Assembly: GCF_040712315.1 (NCBI RefSeq) | Contig: NC_134018.1 | Span: 41,169,335-41,233,334, forward strand | Origin: Castanea sativa | Taxonomy: Eukaryota > Streptophyta > Magnoliopsida > Fagales > Fagaceae | DNA length: 64,000 nucleotides | Direction: 5' to 3' | Shown here: piece by piece, positions 11,968-23,770 of the stretch | How the letters are laid out: each line of letters begins with the position of its first letter | Position numbering within the stretch: the stretch's first letter is position 1 | Notes under the pieces: model-generated | The model's input: the letters and a program-made list of their open reading frames with translations, nothing else | What the model was told of the DNA's origin: nothing | The model's database searches: none | Program-made: the position numbers and the translations under genes

Positions 11968-13557
11968 TATATATATATATATAGACACACACACATGTTG
12001 CAGGTTGCAAGTTGCAAGTTGCAAATACTTCATTTTAAAAGTAGTTGCAGCAATTTTACCGTATCAAGAAAAAAAAAAATTTTAATTAGAATATATAGGT
12101 GGAGATTGAGTGTGGTTGAGTTGTTCGTTAGTAGCCCTATGCTTAAGTAGTGTTATACTTTGTTGTTCTTTAATAATACTAATACTACTTCTGCTCATTC
12201 ATATATATATGTTCATCTCAAAAAGGGGATCGGTGGTGATCGATGACATGAGTGGTAGTCTAATATATAACGGGTACCTCCCTGCTGTCACTCTCCTCAC
12301 TGTACTTACATTAAAATTATGAACAATAGTAGAGGGAAAAAAACATTTTTCACAATGATAATAAAGTCATGAATAAAACAATGTCATTTCCACTTGAGTC
12401 CACCAATAACACTACTAGTTTATGCACCATTCTATCAAACTTGGACTTAGCTAGCTAATTTAGGTGCATGGGCAGGGCGTATATATGCATGGTGCTTAAA
12501 TGAATTAATAAGCTGCATCCTCATTGCAATGTATGGATTATGGGATATGCAAAACACTACTTTTTGAGTGTTTAAAAAATAGTGTGGCAAACAAATTGCA
12601 ATGTTAATAAGCAATAAGAAAACATTGAAGCACACGGAGTATGCGTTCAATATGCAGGCAGGAAAGCTCTGTGTACTTATTTGTAGTAATACTAGCATCA
12701 GGGAAAAAGCTTATTTCGAAAAGAAAACTAAGAATGAGAAAGAAAGTTAAAGAGATGACTTAGAAGAAGTGCATAAAATGCGGAAGCCCAATACCAAGTT
12801 CACTTTTGCTTATTTATCAGGTAAAATAAAAGGACAGGGACCGAGCTAGCTATCATAATCAAATAGTTTTACTTTTCCCTGTCAGGTAAAATGAAAGGAG
12901 AGGGAGAGCCTGCCTGTCAAAGAGTTTACTACTTTACTTTTCCTTGTTAGGTAAAAGATAAGGAGAGCCTGTCAAAGACTGAACGGGACAATCCAGATTC
13001 CAGAGAGAGAAGCATTCACTCGATGAGACCCCCCTTCACCGTCATTATCAACTGCTGCATAAAAGGTACACATTTTAAAATTAAAAACGCAGTAAATGTA
13101 ATATGACATTGTCACATATTTTTTCATGGATGAGAGAAACTGTCCAATGCCCATACACCATGTTCGATTTTATTTTTTAATTTCCTATGAAGCAATAAGT
13201 ACCAAGAGGGTAACCAGCAAGCAAGTACACATGCATGTCAAAGATGTAAATACTAGCTTATCCATTGAAAGTCAAGTGGCAAAGAGTTATTCAGTTAATA
13301 CTACTATACAACAATAACAATAATAACATGGCTAAACCCCTGAGGAAGTTGACCCTTCAGGAAAAAAAAAAAAAAAACCCTACGGAAATTGATGATGACA
13401 TGAAACTGAAGAAGTAGATGTCTCTTCAATACTTAAAATATTATGCAGCTGTATACTTTTAATTACTACGACAAGATTATCATGTCTAAAAAAAGCAAGT
13501 AGACCAATATTATTATACAGTAAAGGATATTGCTTTGTGTAACATAAATAAATGGAG
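11282..13557. other. AT-rich intergenic DNA, no gene seen
   Basis: Contains a compound (TA)n(CA)n microsatellite at 11937-11998 and a small GTTGCAA array at 11996-12025. A ~64 bp tandem triplication around TCAGGTAAAAT-like boxes occurs at about 12815, 12879 and 12944. It lies downstream of the MIR319 hairpin; the pri-miRNA 3' end may fall here. No coding exon recognised. Confidence 0.6.
12810..12985. repeat. ~64 bp tandem triplication
   Basis: Three imperfect copies of a unit with TTTACTTTTCC, CAGGTAAAATGAAAGG and GAGCCTGTCAAAGA blocks. No coding potential seen. Confidence 0.7.
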
Positions 13558-13560
13558 GAA

Positions 13561-13581
13561 AAGGAGCTCCCTTCAGTCCAA
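13561..13581 (-). ncRNA. miR319: Mature miR319 (miR319c-like)
   Basis: Reads TTGGACTGAAGGGAGCTCCT plus a final T on the minus strand, matching Arabidopsis miR319c as I know it. Located on the 3' arm, as in all MIR319 genes. Confidence 0.95.
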
Positions 13582-13722
13582 GCACAGAGAAGGAGGGATT
13601 CAAAATATCTCCCGCATCATTCACGCAATCACAGTAGAAGCACAAATCGAGCTTTTTTTCTACTGAGTGCTTGAATGAATGAGACGGCAGTTATTTCAAC
13701 GACCCCTTAATCCCATCCATGA

Positions 13723-13743
13723 GTGGGCTGAAGGAAGCTCCTT
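13723..13743 (-). ncRNA. miR319 passenger-strand (5' arm) region
   Basis: Pairs with the mature strand; reads AAGGAGCTTCCTTCAGCCCA and one more base. The exact cut sites cannot be seen from sequence. Confidence 0.8.
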
Positions 13744-13746
13744 CTC

Positions 13747-15066
13747 GCTCACTTTCTCCATGCATATTTTTATATATAGGATTAGGAGTAGTAATACTAA
13801 TTGAAGCTCTTTCTAATTCTAACAACAATATCATTAATCATATCCACGCACTCATTCAACTGCAGGCCACCATTCCCCTACAAATAAACTGCCAAAACCA
13901 AAGTAAATTTTCAAATTTTCATTGAAAAAAGATATTAAATTATTATCTACATTTCGTTAATTGAAGCTTTTGACTATCTAAAAGTTTCTTGATAATTTAA
14001 GTTCAGACTGACAGAAAAATAACTACTCTTGCATTGTAAACACACACACACACAGAAAATTAAGAAAAGAAAAGAAAAAATTATTGTAAATATATGATCC
14101 TCATCCAGGTTGAGCCGTACCTATGGAACCTAATCATTTTCAAAAGATTTTGTCATAATTAATTGCATTTACTTAATTAGAAACTAATAATAGAGCTAAG
14201 TGTTGGAGTTATTACTTGTTACAAATCTTAGACCGACTAGAAAATAGAATATTTTTAAATTAATAACTTGTTTATTACATCATTATAGCTCAACAGACAC
14301 TCAATATCAACATTTTATTTTTCGATGGTAAATTCTTAGTTTAAAGTAATTTTTTTAATTATTTATAATAATCGGTAGAGAGATTAAAATCTTAATTAAT
14401 TTAAGCATAGAAAATTCAAACATCCACAAAATCTTCTTTATCTATGTATCTATTACTACAAGATACTAACCTCAACAGGCACTGTAATTAAAACATCCAA
14501 AGAATACTAATCTCTCTAATCACCTACTGGTTCAAATATCCGAAGAAAAAGGAGAAACAATGTTAGAGGGGGGAGGTGACTCTCAAAATATATATATATT
14601 AGAGGGGGGAGTTTGTGGTTCTTTAACACATATCGAAACCCATTTTCTGTTGAATCCAGATCAATCAATTACATCAGGAAGAAGATATCCAACAAGTAAT
14701 AAATAAAATATTAAAAAGGAAAAAAAGAGGAAGATATCCGTGAATTCCCCTGGCTCCCCACCCAACATAAATAATTGGAAGAAAAATGATAATAATAAGT
14801 AGATGAAGTTAATTAATATATATAGAAAGAACGATGATTCAACTTAGCTGCAAAGATTCATATGTACTACAAGCGATCCAGTGCCTCCTCCATGTATATC
14901 TAAAAACCCTAAATCTCTAGTTTAAACCCTAACAATCACTTCATTGCCCTGTGAAACGGAAAGAACGGACGTGTTGAAGAAAAATACGATTTGATATTAG
15001 TAAAGAAGCACAGGAACTTGCACAGAATGAGGGAGGGAGAGGGACTTCTTTTTTTTTTCTTTTGGG
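13747..15066 (-). ncRNA. Probable pri-miR319 5' transcript body
   Basis: Inferred transcript between the TATA box at 15289 and the hairpin. It has no long ORF. An AAACCCTAA-type telo motif sits near 14904-14912 (seen on the plus strand), followed on the minus strand by a tiny ORF (MEEALDRL) ending near 14870. Introns are possible but I could not fix any splice pair. A small (CA)n tract lies at 14041-14055 and a short A/T tract near 14590. Confidence 0.5.
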
Positions 15067-15102
15067 TTATGGAAAGGAAGATTGATGAGCCATTGTCGCC
15101 AT
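15067..15102 (-). CDS. Short ORF in the pri-miR319 leader (11 codons)
   Basis: ATG at 15102 in a good context (CTCATGGCG) gives MATMAHQSSFP and a stop. It is the first ATG after the predicted start site (about 15260). It could be a miRNA-encoded peptide of the kind described for other plant pri-miRNAs, or simply a chance short ORF. Only position and context support it. Confidence 0.3.
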   Translation of the reverse strand: MATMAHQSSFP

Positions 15103-15288
15103 GAGAATCAGAGACAGAAAACGACTCTGAGATCTCAGCAAATCTAACAAAGGCGAAAGAGAGAGAGGATGGGTGTACAGAGATGGAGGGTTTGCTTTTG
15201 TGTCAGCAGATGATGACGATGCAAAGAAAAATGAGACTGGGAAACACTAACAGTGGTTCTCACTTTCTCACCAGCTGACACAGAAGGT

Positions 15289-15296
15289 ATATATAA
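15289..15296 (-). promoter_or_regulatory. TATA box of the MIR319 gene
   Basis: TATATATA in ACATTATATATACC on the minus strand. A CA/CT-rich stretch follows where plant transcripts usually start (about 15255-15262), then a leader with CTCTCTCTTTCG runs. Confidence 0.65.
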
Positions 15297-15299
15297 TGT

Positions 15300-16589
15300 T
15301 GGATGTGCTAGCTGTGTTGGTGGAGGTTAAGTTAACTTTGACCATTAATAAATTTTCTTTCTGGTAAATGAGTAAGGATTAGTAGAGAACATAAACTCAT
15401 GGGTGTGCTAAATGTCTTTCTAACACTTCCTAATTTCTACTTTGAGTTATAAATTAAGAAATCAACTTATTGGTTTAGGTATAATTTTTTAAAGTCTTTT
15501 TTTATTTTTTTAAGGTATAATTAACATTTTGTATCGCATAAAGCTTCTTATAGTTGAATAAAATATTTGAGGTTCAATTTCACATGCATCAAAAATCAAT
15601 TAATTTCTTGGTGCAGGTACTATAAGTCAGAACTTTCTTTTAAAAAAAAAATAACAATTTTTTTTATAGTACTTACCAAAAAAAAATTGACAAATTTCAA
15701 TGCCCATTTATATGACGGCCATAAAAACCTATCAACAAGGATCAAATGCTCAGCATATACATAGACTCCGTTTAGACAGGATAATCTTCTTATATAATTG
15801 GACAGAGATGGTGTTCTTTACAAAATTCTGCACGTCCTACATTGTTCTCGAGTACTTCTCATGAGTATTCAGTAACATCAGTTCCACTTTGCTTTCCCAA
15901 GCTCACTTTTTTACTTTTTCCTGCATTTTTCTTTTTTACCCTACTTGGCAAGGGCATGGCCGAGGACCTGGGGCCTAGAGGGTACTTGTCCAGTTGTCCC
16001 TTCGCTCTTGCAAAAAAATATTGGCCCTTTGTATCAAGATCTAAGAATATTAGACATGTACTAGACTCCTACCCCTAATAAAAAATCCATTTTGCATTTC
16101 TATTTCTATTTCCCAATTTAGTTTTAAGGTTACACTTTTCTCCTTTATAAATGGATGTGCCACTATATAGTGGGACATCCATTTAATCAAAATAAATAAA
16201 TAAATAAGTGGTACATGACATAGGTGAATTGTTGATTTTCAAAATTGGTTTTTTTGGTCTTATATTTCTTTTTCTTTTTTAATTGTTGCAATTACTTTTA
16301 GAGCTTTCATACATATTTTTAATAATTGGGAATGAAAATCAGAGACATGGTTGGGATAGAAAAAAGTAACAAACTCTTAAATAAATCAACGTGCATATAG
16401 AATTATTTTGAAAATTTATACGTATATTGTCAAATTTGTAATGCTTGTACTACCTTTTGAGTTATTCTATTCATAAATATATATTGATTATTTTTGTTAG
16501 TATCTTTAAATTGATACTATATTACAATTTATACTTAACATGTGAAAGTCAAAATTTTGTCTTGAATTATAAGCTGGCTTTTTTACAAA
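15300..16589. other. Intergenic DNA, no gene seen
   Basis: Upstream of the MIR319 TATA box; cis-elements of that promoter may lie in the first few hundred bases but I recognise none with certainty. The rest is AT-rich and holds only short chance ORFs. Confidence 0.6.
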
Positions 16590-17363
16590 TCATAACATTT
16601 GATCATTTACACCACAATGATGACAAACAATGGGTTTAGGTCCACTAGGCTTTTTAGGGAGGGATCTAGCAATATGATTTTGTTCTCTCTTCAACTTGGG
16701 ACATTGTGGTCTTATATGACCGATCACACCGCAATGGTGGCAAGTTGGAACAAACTTAAATCTATCCAAAACCTTAGGTTGAGACCTAAATAGAGGCTTT
16801 GGGTTAAGAGTCTTTCTCACCTTTTGATTTCTTTTATGTGGAGGAATGTATACCGATTTGTCTTTTGAGGTTAAACACACAATAGACATAACATCGGGTA
16901 CCACAACATGATTGCAACAAATATTTTCATCATTTTTAATAATAAGTTCAGCAATCAAACACTTGGCATGCATCTTAAGAGATTCATTTTCACATTTTAG
17001 CTCATCAACTAGTTTGTTAGACAAAAAAAGTTTAGCATCCAAGTCCATATTCAAACACTCAAACTACTTTAGTTTTTCAAGAGAATGTTCAGCAAGTTTC
17101 TTATACTTTTCAACCAATTTATTGGTTTAATTGAGCTTAGCAATCAAATCATCTTTTTTCACAAATAAACTTGCTCAAATTCTCATGAAACTTCTTACCC
17201 TTTTTCTTCAAGAGTTTGACATATGGAATATTAACAACAACACCCATAGATTCATGTAACATGTCATCATAATCATGTAGATAAACACTCATAAAGGCAT
17301 TTTCACAAACACATGGCATGTTACAATCAACAACATCCATAGAAGCATACAAAGCACTATCCA
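16590..17363 (-). pseudogene. Copia-type (SIRE-like) gag remnant
   Basis: Starts near 17363 (MDSALYASMDVVDCNMPCVC) and continues through a charged, coiled-coil-like part (LVDELKCENESLKMHAKCL) to a CCHC knuckle, CHHCGVIGHIRPQCPKL, near 16685-16740 and a second partial one (CHHCG) near 16605-16625. A frameshift separates the two halves near 17060-17150. Coding similarity stops at about 16600, so pol is absent: this is a truncated element or a gag-only (LARD-like) derivative. Confidence 0.75.
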
Positions 17364-17425
17364 TGACAATACACACAAAGGGGTCAAGGATCACACTTAC
17401 GTAATGAAACCAAAACAAGTGTACC

Positions 17426-17439
17426 CGCTCAGATACCAA
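17426..17439 (-). other. Primer binding site, variant Met-tRNA type
   Basis: Minus strand reads TGGTATCTGAGCGG, one substitution from the standard TGGTATCAGAGC. It adjoins the LTR start at 17441. Confidence 0.75.
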
Positions 17440-17440
17440 T

Positions 17441-18516
17441 TGAAAGCTCGAATTTGTGTTCAAACACAAGAGCTTGTTTAGACCCCAAATTAAAAGATTA
17501 CGGCTAGATTACTTTTACTCTAACTTATCTAAGTGCTGAAATAAGAGTAAGTGAAGCGCAAACAACCGATACTACTCTAGTGTATAAACATGAACAACAA
17601 ACAATAAAAGTAAAACACAAGAGTAAGGGAGGAGAGATACAAACACAAGATAACACATCGATGTGTTATCGAAGAGGAAACCGAAGAACTCGGCGAAAAA
17701 CCTCTCCGCCGCCCTCCGAGCGGTAAATCGATCCACTAGAGAATAAAGTTAAAGTACACGAATAATAAAAGACACTCCAAGCCTAGTCTACCCAATGTAC
17801 TTGAGCCCTCCAACCTCCTGCTACCAACAGACTTCACGGAGTCATGTCTTCTATAGCTATCCGAATCCCGCAATACGCCTAATTGCATCCGTCAAGCCTC
17901 ACCGACTTCTTTTGGTGAATCCCCAAAACTTCCCAAGTTCCAAAACACTATATACACTCTGAAAAGGCGTGGGTTGTGTTTAGGTACAAATATCCTCTCA
18001 AGGTACGACAATGGGAGAGGGAAGGAGAAGAGGCTAGGATGATTTCTCACTAAAGATTAGTAGTCCTTTCTCTAAAAGATGGGTGTGTGTGTTGTTGAAA
18101 ACCTATCTAGGGTTTTTCTCTCTGAATGACATTTTTTACATTTTCTGGGTAATGAGGGTATATATAGTGTGGGTGAATGGTAAAAAAGTTACACTTAAAA
18201 ATCTTTCAGGCAGAGAGTTTTGCGGGTGTCTCGCGGGAAGGCCTTACCTGTGAGACAGTCGCGAAATCCTCCAAGCTGGCACGACTCTTCAGCTTCCAGC
18301 ATGTACTTCTCACGTGGCTCTTTCGCGAGTTAGCATCTAGCGAGACAGTCGCGAAATCCACTGATCTTCAATTAAGCTTGAGTTTTCACCAACTTAATAC
18401 TAAACCCAATACAATAAAATCCCACAAAGTACAAGGAAAAAAATTAAAGCAAATACAACATTTTTTGTCATGGAATAAAGCCAACATAAAACATAGTTAT
18501 AAATCACAACTTTACA
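17441..18516 (-). repeat. LTR of the SIRE-like Copia element (~1076 bp)
   Basis: Minus strand begins TGTAAAGTTGTGATTTATAA and ends GAATTCGAGC-like sequence, TTTCA, next to the primer site. A TATATATA promoter motif lies at about 18159-18166. It contains two near-identical CGCGAAATCC-AGCTGTCTCGC-type blocks (18256 and 18346). The outer edge at 18516 is judged from the terminal TGTAAAG; no target duplication can be checked because the other end is missing. Confidence 0.72.
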
Positions 18517-18582
18517 ATTATTATTATTATTGAATTGATATTTGGGCTTAGAGATTGAAATATGAACTTATAATTATAAGAC

Positions 18583-19383
18583 TGTAAGGTCGCAGTTTGT
18601 ACCTTAGCCCAACAAGAGGAAGGGTATAGGCCCAAAGAGCCCAATACAATAAATTTCTAGAGAGTGGGTCAGAAATCTTGTTTCTAATGAGCTTAAACGG
18701 TAACAACAATGACCTAAGATTACAAAATGATAAGGATGGATGGGTTTATATGATGAAACTTATTCTCGAACTCAAGCTGAGGAACAAATTCTTATATTTC
18801 TCATCTCTTAAAGATTAATTACAAATATCCAGTTTACAGTGTTTTCTCTTCCTATCTCTCGATCCCCTCTTCTCTGGGATCTTCTTCCTTCTTATACTTC
18901 CTCATTTTCCTTCATTTTTGCTCTCCATGTGTAGATCTAGACTGCTCCCCTTGATACTTGTTCCGTCAGCACATTTTTGAAATCTTTAGGTAATAGCTTT
19001 AAGGCTGAAAATCACTGTTCAGATATCACTTCCTCATTAATGCGGCCAGAGACTTAGGTACAGAGCATTCAATGTGGTGGTAGCAGATTTCTCTAAGATA
19101 TTTCCCAATTGTTCTTGCTCTTTGTGCCCCTGTGAAACATATTTTCATCCACAAGACCTCCTAAAATATCATTTTAGCCAACATGATGTATCATCTGACC
19201 TTTACTTCACTTAACCGATGAGATACTCCTCCTCGGATTACTTCCATTAACTTCTTCCGCCACATTTGCTCGTGGGTCTTTAAGTTTAACATCCTTATTA
19301 CCATCAATCCGTCCTCGGACAAGTAAACATCATCGGACTAAGTCCATGGCCCAAAAACGCATCTTGGACCTTTTATCCCCACA
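18583..19383 (-). repeat. Solo LTR (801 bp), minus orientation
   Basis: Minus strand begins TGTGGGGATAAAAGG and ends CTGCGACCTTACA. Flanks are AAGAC (18578-18582) and AATAC (19384-19388), a target duplication with one mismatch. It shares the CCGCATTAATGAGGAAGTG and CCCACTCTCTA blocks with the solo LTR at 20361, so the two belong to one family. Probably Gypsy; no internal domain present. Confidence 0.78.
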
Positions 19384-20301
19384 AATACTATATATATAAA
19401 ACAGTAACTCTGAAATTGTAAGTCAAAATAAGAATATATTTATTTATATTTTAGTTAATTTTTTTATTCTTACTAATTTAATATATTTTAAATAATTATT
19501 AAATTAATTATGACGTCATCACAGTTCGACCTCGGTCCAACCTTAAAAACATTAAATCTTTCTCTTATGGTTCAATGAATGGTCCGGGTCTAAAAACCAT
19601 GATTGAGATTTGGATATTCTAGAGAGTTCTTATTGAAATCTTATCTTTCCATTTTGAAATAAATGAATTTAATTCTATAACATCAATAGTTTAATTAAAT
19701 AAATACCAAAATAATAAGAGTTAAAAGTATCGATGATGTGATAAAATAGTTTCTCAAAAAAACAATGATGTGATAAAATATAATTCACTCCTTTCAAATT
19801 TAACAAATACTATAACTTTGGGAATTCTATTCAAATGGGAAAAATTATAAATATGATGGAGTCATGGTTGTCAAAATTGTGATCTAAATTGTAGGATCGC
19901 ACGATTTTACGATCTCACCTTACCAAAACGTTTAAGATCACACTAGGATCGTAAAAATAGTTGGATTATATGTAGGATCGTATAGGATCGCATGGAATCC
20001 TACCAATCCCACCAAAAACATAAATTCTTTGTTTTTTTATGGGATAAATTTTTTGTTTTGATGAAGCTTTAAGGGTTTTTATTTTTTCATGTTGTGATGG
20101 TATGACTTTTTATTTTTTATTTTATAAAATTATGTTAACCTAAGCAAATGTTTTCTAGTTTCTAGTTCACTTGTAATCAAAATGAAAGAATGCTTCATCA
20201 TTTCTAAATGAGGAATTTGATGTTGGCTTTGCTACCTTTTAAGCTATAATATTGTTAAATGTGTTTGATCAATATACTAATTTGTGTTCTAATATTACTA
20301 A

Positions 20302-20304
<3 letters not shown>

Positions 20305-20341
<37 letters not shown>
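20305..20341. repeat. (TA)n microsatellite
   Basis: About 17 perfect TA units inside the hAT-type element. Confidence 0.95.
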
Positions 20342-20345
<4 letters not shown>

Positions 20346-20360
20346 ATCAATTATGATTGT

Positions 20361-21189
20361 TGTAGGGTTATTGGGCCCAGGAATATGTGTGGGGTTGGTC
20401 CAAAGAGTATTTTTTGGGCTAAAGGCTCAATCCAATGACACTAACTAGTCCGAAGATGTAAGAATGTTAACTCACAAAGCAATGCTAATAAATAAAGACG
20501 TGATACCTGAACAAGTATGTCCAAGAATATAATCCGAGGAAGATTATGTCCTCGGTTATGTAAAGCCGAGGTAGGAGAAGGGCTGGTTAAACACCCACAG
20601 GCAATATGTTAGAAAATCTTATAGGCAAGGGTAAACATGGAAGATAAGAAGAAAGGCGGTGGAATCTCTCAGATAAAACTGTTACCACCGCCCCCGCATT
20701 GAAAGCTCTGTAAACTATTATTCTGGCCACATTAATAGGGAAGTGAGACCTGAGCGTTAGAGTTGAGCCTTACTCCTGTCTCCAAAGACTTTAAGAGGGG
20801 GGTAGATGGGACAAATATTTAAACCAGCAATCTAACCCTTACGTGGAACATAAAGAAGAGAGGAAGGAGGGGATATAAAAGGAAGAAGTGATCTTCAGGA
20901 AAGGGGATCGGAAGAAACAGAGGAAAAACACTGTATACCTCACTGTCCATAACTGTATCCTATCTTGAGTAGAAATAATAGAAATCATCCTCGGTTAGTG
21001 TCCGATGAGAGGATTCTTTCTTGTAAACAGTTCCTTGTGTGTATCATTGTGATCAAAGCCCATCATTTTTGTTATCTAACATCACTAGAACCTATATTTC
21101 AAACCCACTCTCTACAAATTTTATTGTAAAAGGCCTTTCAGAACCATCCCTTTCCGTCCGTGGGTTCGGGCTTAAATTGTGTCCTTACA
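20361..21189 (+). repeat. Solo LTR (829 bp) nested in the hAT element
   Basis: Begins TGTAGGGTTATTGGGCCC and ends TGTGTCCTTACA. Flanks ATTGT and CTTGT are a 5-bp duplication with one mismatch. Contains GGGGATATAAAAGG, a good TATA box, near 20871-20884. Related to the solo LTR at 18583-19383 but in the opposite orientation. Confidence 0.82.
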
Positions 21190-21860
21190 CTTGTATTTTG
21201 TAAATTGATTGATTGATTTTTTTGAGCATGTTCTTTAATTGTTGCTGAGTGGTATAACTTGAATAAGTAAGTGTGAAATTGTATCTTGATGTCTTTTACA
21301 GCTCTAGTATACAAATATATAATGTCTACATAAATGATAAAATAGATGATGATAATTAGGAATTTAGGACGGTGTTTATAAGAACCTTATAATGTGAATA
21401 ATTAAATGTCCACTTCACCTTAATATTCATCTTACTTTTGGATTTCATATTGTAGTTAGTTAATTTCCATTTGCTAACTTATTTTGGATTTCAAACTTGG
21501 AACTTAGAACTTGGAAAATATTTTCCATATGTTTTGATAAAATATTTTGGTATTTGGTTGCTAATTAAACATTTATTGAACTTTTTAAATACATTGAGTC
21601 AAAACTTAAATATTTTTGTTTTGTTAATATAGACATAACGATATATGACATGCAAATTACATCATATCTAATTTTTTTTATAAATAGGTTTATAATTTAC
21701 ATGATTATTTAACATACAAAGTCATTATCAATGTGTTTTTTGCTTTAAATCTAAAAATTTGTAGGATCTTACGATTCACAATTTAATCCTACGATCTATG
21801 ATCACACCTACCTTTAACGATCCTACATATAATTTCGATTTTGACAACCTTGGATGGAGT

Positions 21861-22647
21861 ACAATAATTAATGTTGTATACTTTCCTCTTATTATTATCA
21901 TTTTTTTAATTTTTGAGAAGAAACTATCTCCTCTTACAAGAATTGTGGATTTCATCATAAATTTAATTAATATGACACTATTACGTGAGAGGATGGAGTA
22001 TACTATTATGGTTTTGCAAAGATTCTCTACTTTAGACTATCAAAATGTTTTCTTCTTTTAAAAAAAAAAAAGACTATCAAAATGTTACTTTTTCTATTTT
22101 ATATAACCATTAACAATAAACTCTACATCTCATTCTTCATTTTACAACCCAACATATTACAATATTTCAAATTACCTACCAACAAATTCTTTACTAAAAT
22201 GAAAAGATTAAAAATTAAAAACAAGAAAACACCACCCACAAAACCAAATTCTCATTAGATTTTGCATTCCTTCACAACCCATATGCCAAAGACTAATAGG
22301 CTAATAGCCACCACACCTCAACCCGACCGCCTCGGCGTGCAAGTCCAACTCGAAAAGAGAGATGAGACCTTGGTGATAGAAAGAACAGTGAGAAATCATA
22401 TTTTAATGGGAAGAAGAGAGACTGATCCAATAAAATATGAAGTTCTAATATATACAAGAGCTACGATGGTCTTCTATTTAGAAGACCATAAAGTAGCTTT
22501 TTAAATTTTTTTTTTTCTTTTTTAAATTCAAATTGCAAAATGCATATCTGTAGCGGGCAAAAAGTGTGGCTAAATTACTGTGTTAAGGTGTTACTTTCTA
22601 CTCACGCAATGCATTTTTAAGAGGTGGGATGTAAGATCATCTTTTAA
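21861..22647. other. Intergenic DNA, no gene seen
   Basis: AT-rich. An 80-codon open frame at 22262-22504 has no recognisable domain and no splice or promoter support. Confidence 0.55.
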
Positions 22648-23044
22648 GAGCAGTTGCAGCAGTGGAGCTAAATAGTTATATAGCTATTTTAACTCCACCA
22701 AAACACTAAAAAGAAGCATGTAGCAGTGGAGCTAAATCTATTTTTTTTTAGCTCATTGCTACAGTGCACATCTATAGATAGATGTGCACTGTTCATGAGA
22801 GCTAAAAATTAATTAATTTTTTATTTTGCGTTCACATTACTTTTTTATTGTGGTATTTTTATTGTAGTGAAATGTATTATTTTATTGTGGTAGATATATT
22901 ATTTTATTGTGATGTTTATATTATTTTATTGTGTTGAAAGCTAAAATAAATCCACTGCTGCAGCATGTGTGTAGGTAAAATAGATAAAGTAACTTTTGGT
23001 GGAGCTAAATTGCTAAATTTTTAGCTCCACTGCTGTGGATGCTC
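22648..23044. mobile_element. Tourist-like (PIF/Harbinger) MITE
   Basis: 397 bp with ~25 bp inverted ends: left GAGCAGTTGCAGCAGTGGAG, right read backwards GAGCATCCACAGCAGTGGAG. A TAA triplet flanks both sides (22645-22647 and 23045-23047), as expected for PIF/Harbinger insertion. The centre has a GTGCACATCTATAGATAGAT palindrome. No ORF. Confidence 0.8.
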
Positions 23045-23080
23045 TAAGTACCCACTCTATGATAACTAACAATAATCATA

Positions 23081-23307
23081 TTAGGGGTTTGTGTGGATAC
23101 CGCTTATTGCTGAAAACTGAAAACTGAAAATATTGTAGTAAAATAATTTTTAAATGTGTAAATAGTGCCGTGGAACCCAATTTTAAAGTTGTTTTTTTTT
23201 TTATTAAAAAAAAGTAGTTTGCGGGTCTTATGAACAATGCACGAGACCCACTAAAAAAACACACTGCTGAAAAGCGCAAAATGCGCTTTCCAAACAAAGG
23301 CTAGTTT
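23081..23307. mobile_element. hAT-like MITE
   Basis: Left end GGGTTTGTGTGGATACCGC and right end (reverse) GCCTTTGTTTGGAAAGCGC are imperfect inverted repeats. The interior has the GCTGAAAACTGAAAACTGAA block of a MITE family common in eudicots. The flanking duplication is too diverged to prove. Confidence 0.6.
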
Positions 23308-23334
23308 ATAAGATGATGTGAATGTTTTAAATTA

Positions 23335-23770
23335 AAGAAGAGCCTTAGAATGACTAAGTGTTTATCCTCAGGTTTTGCTCAATCCAAGGATGTTGTTACA
23401 GTTCGTTTATCTCCCTTTTTCTCTCTTTTTCCTAAAAGATTCCCCTTTGGTCTAGGTGCTTCTTGGCTTTATATAGTTAGCCAAATTCAATGCATCTGAA
23501 CTCTACATTTGGAGAGTTAGGATCACTTTCTGATATTGTCCCATTAAGCCTTGCTAGTAGATTTTACACTAAGTTATGAGCTGTGTGGGCATTATTCATG
23601 GTCATTTCTCCATTAATGCGACTAGTTAAGTGGTTGTAGTACATTTAATGAAGATGGGATGGCTGCTTTGTCCTTTCTTTTACTTCTGTTTTTTGTTCAA
23701 TGTCAAGTTACTCTTTTCCCCCCCTCGGCTCCCTTCACCCCTGATTCTCGACCTTCTGGATTGCAAAAAG
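23335..23770 (-). repeat. LTR fragment
   Basis: Contains TCTCCATTAATGCGACTAG and nearby words matching, in minus orientation, the CGCATTAATGAGG region of the LTRs at 18583 and 20361. Neither terminus is clear. Confidence 0.45.

Larger units (their letters stand above)
13558..13746 (-). ncRNA. MIR319: MIR319 precursor hairpin
   Basis: The minus strand folds into a long stem typical of MIR319. The 3' arm carries a 21-nt mature sequence at 13561-13581, and the 5' arm (13723-13743) pairs with it almost perfectly: AAGGAGCTTCCTTCAGCCCA against the mature strand, with one G-U, one C-A mismatch and an unpaired end. The upper stem has the family's second conserved pair, TCATTCATTCAAGCA and GTGAATGATGCGGGAGA. 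miR319 is known to guide cleavage of TCP4-class transcription factor mRNAs and so to control leaf growth. Loop-to-base processing is a known MIR319 feature that fits the long conserved stem. No protein gene overlaps; a TATA box on the same strand lies about 1.5 kb upstream. Confidence 0.95.
19863..21852. mobile_element. Non-autonomous hAT-type DNA transposon
   Basis: Ends are inverted repeats: the left starts CATGGTTGTCAAAATTGTG, and the right end read backwards starts CAAGGTTGTCAAAATCG. An exact 8-bp direct repeat GATGGAGT flanks it (19855-19862 and 21853-21860), which is the hAT signature. Subterminal regions are rich in TAGGATCG and ACGATC words in both orientations, likely transposase sites. 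No transposase ORF. A solo LTR (20361-21189) has landed inside; without it the element is about 1.15 kb. Confidence 0.88.

Noticed and set aside
11843..12085. 80-codon frame and its antisense partner
   Set aside because: Translation of a (TA)n(CA)n microsatellite.
15842..16078. 78-codon frame starting MFSSTSHEYS
   Set aside because: No recognisable protein, low-complexity hydrophobic middle, no neighbouring exon.
22262..22504. 80-codon frame with hydrophilic sequence
   Set aside because: No domain, no promoter or splice support, isolated in intergenic DNA.
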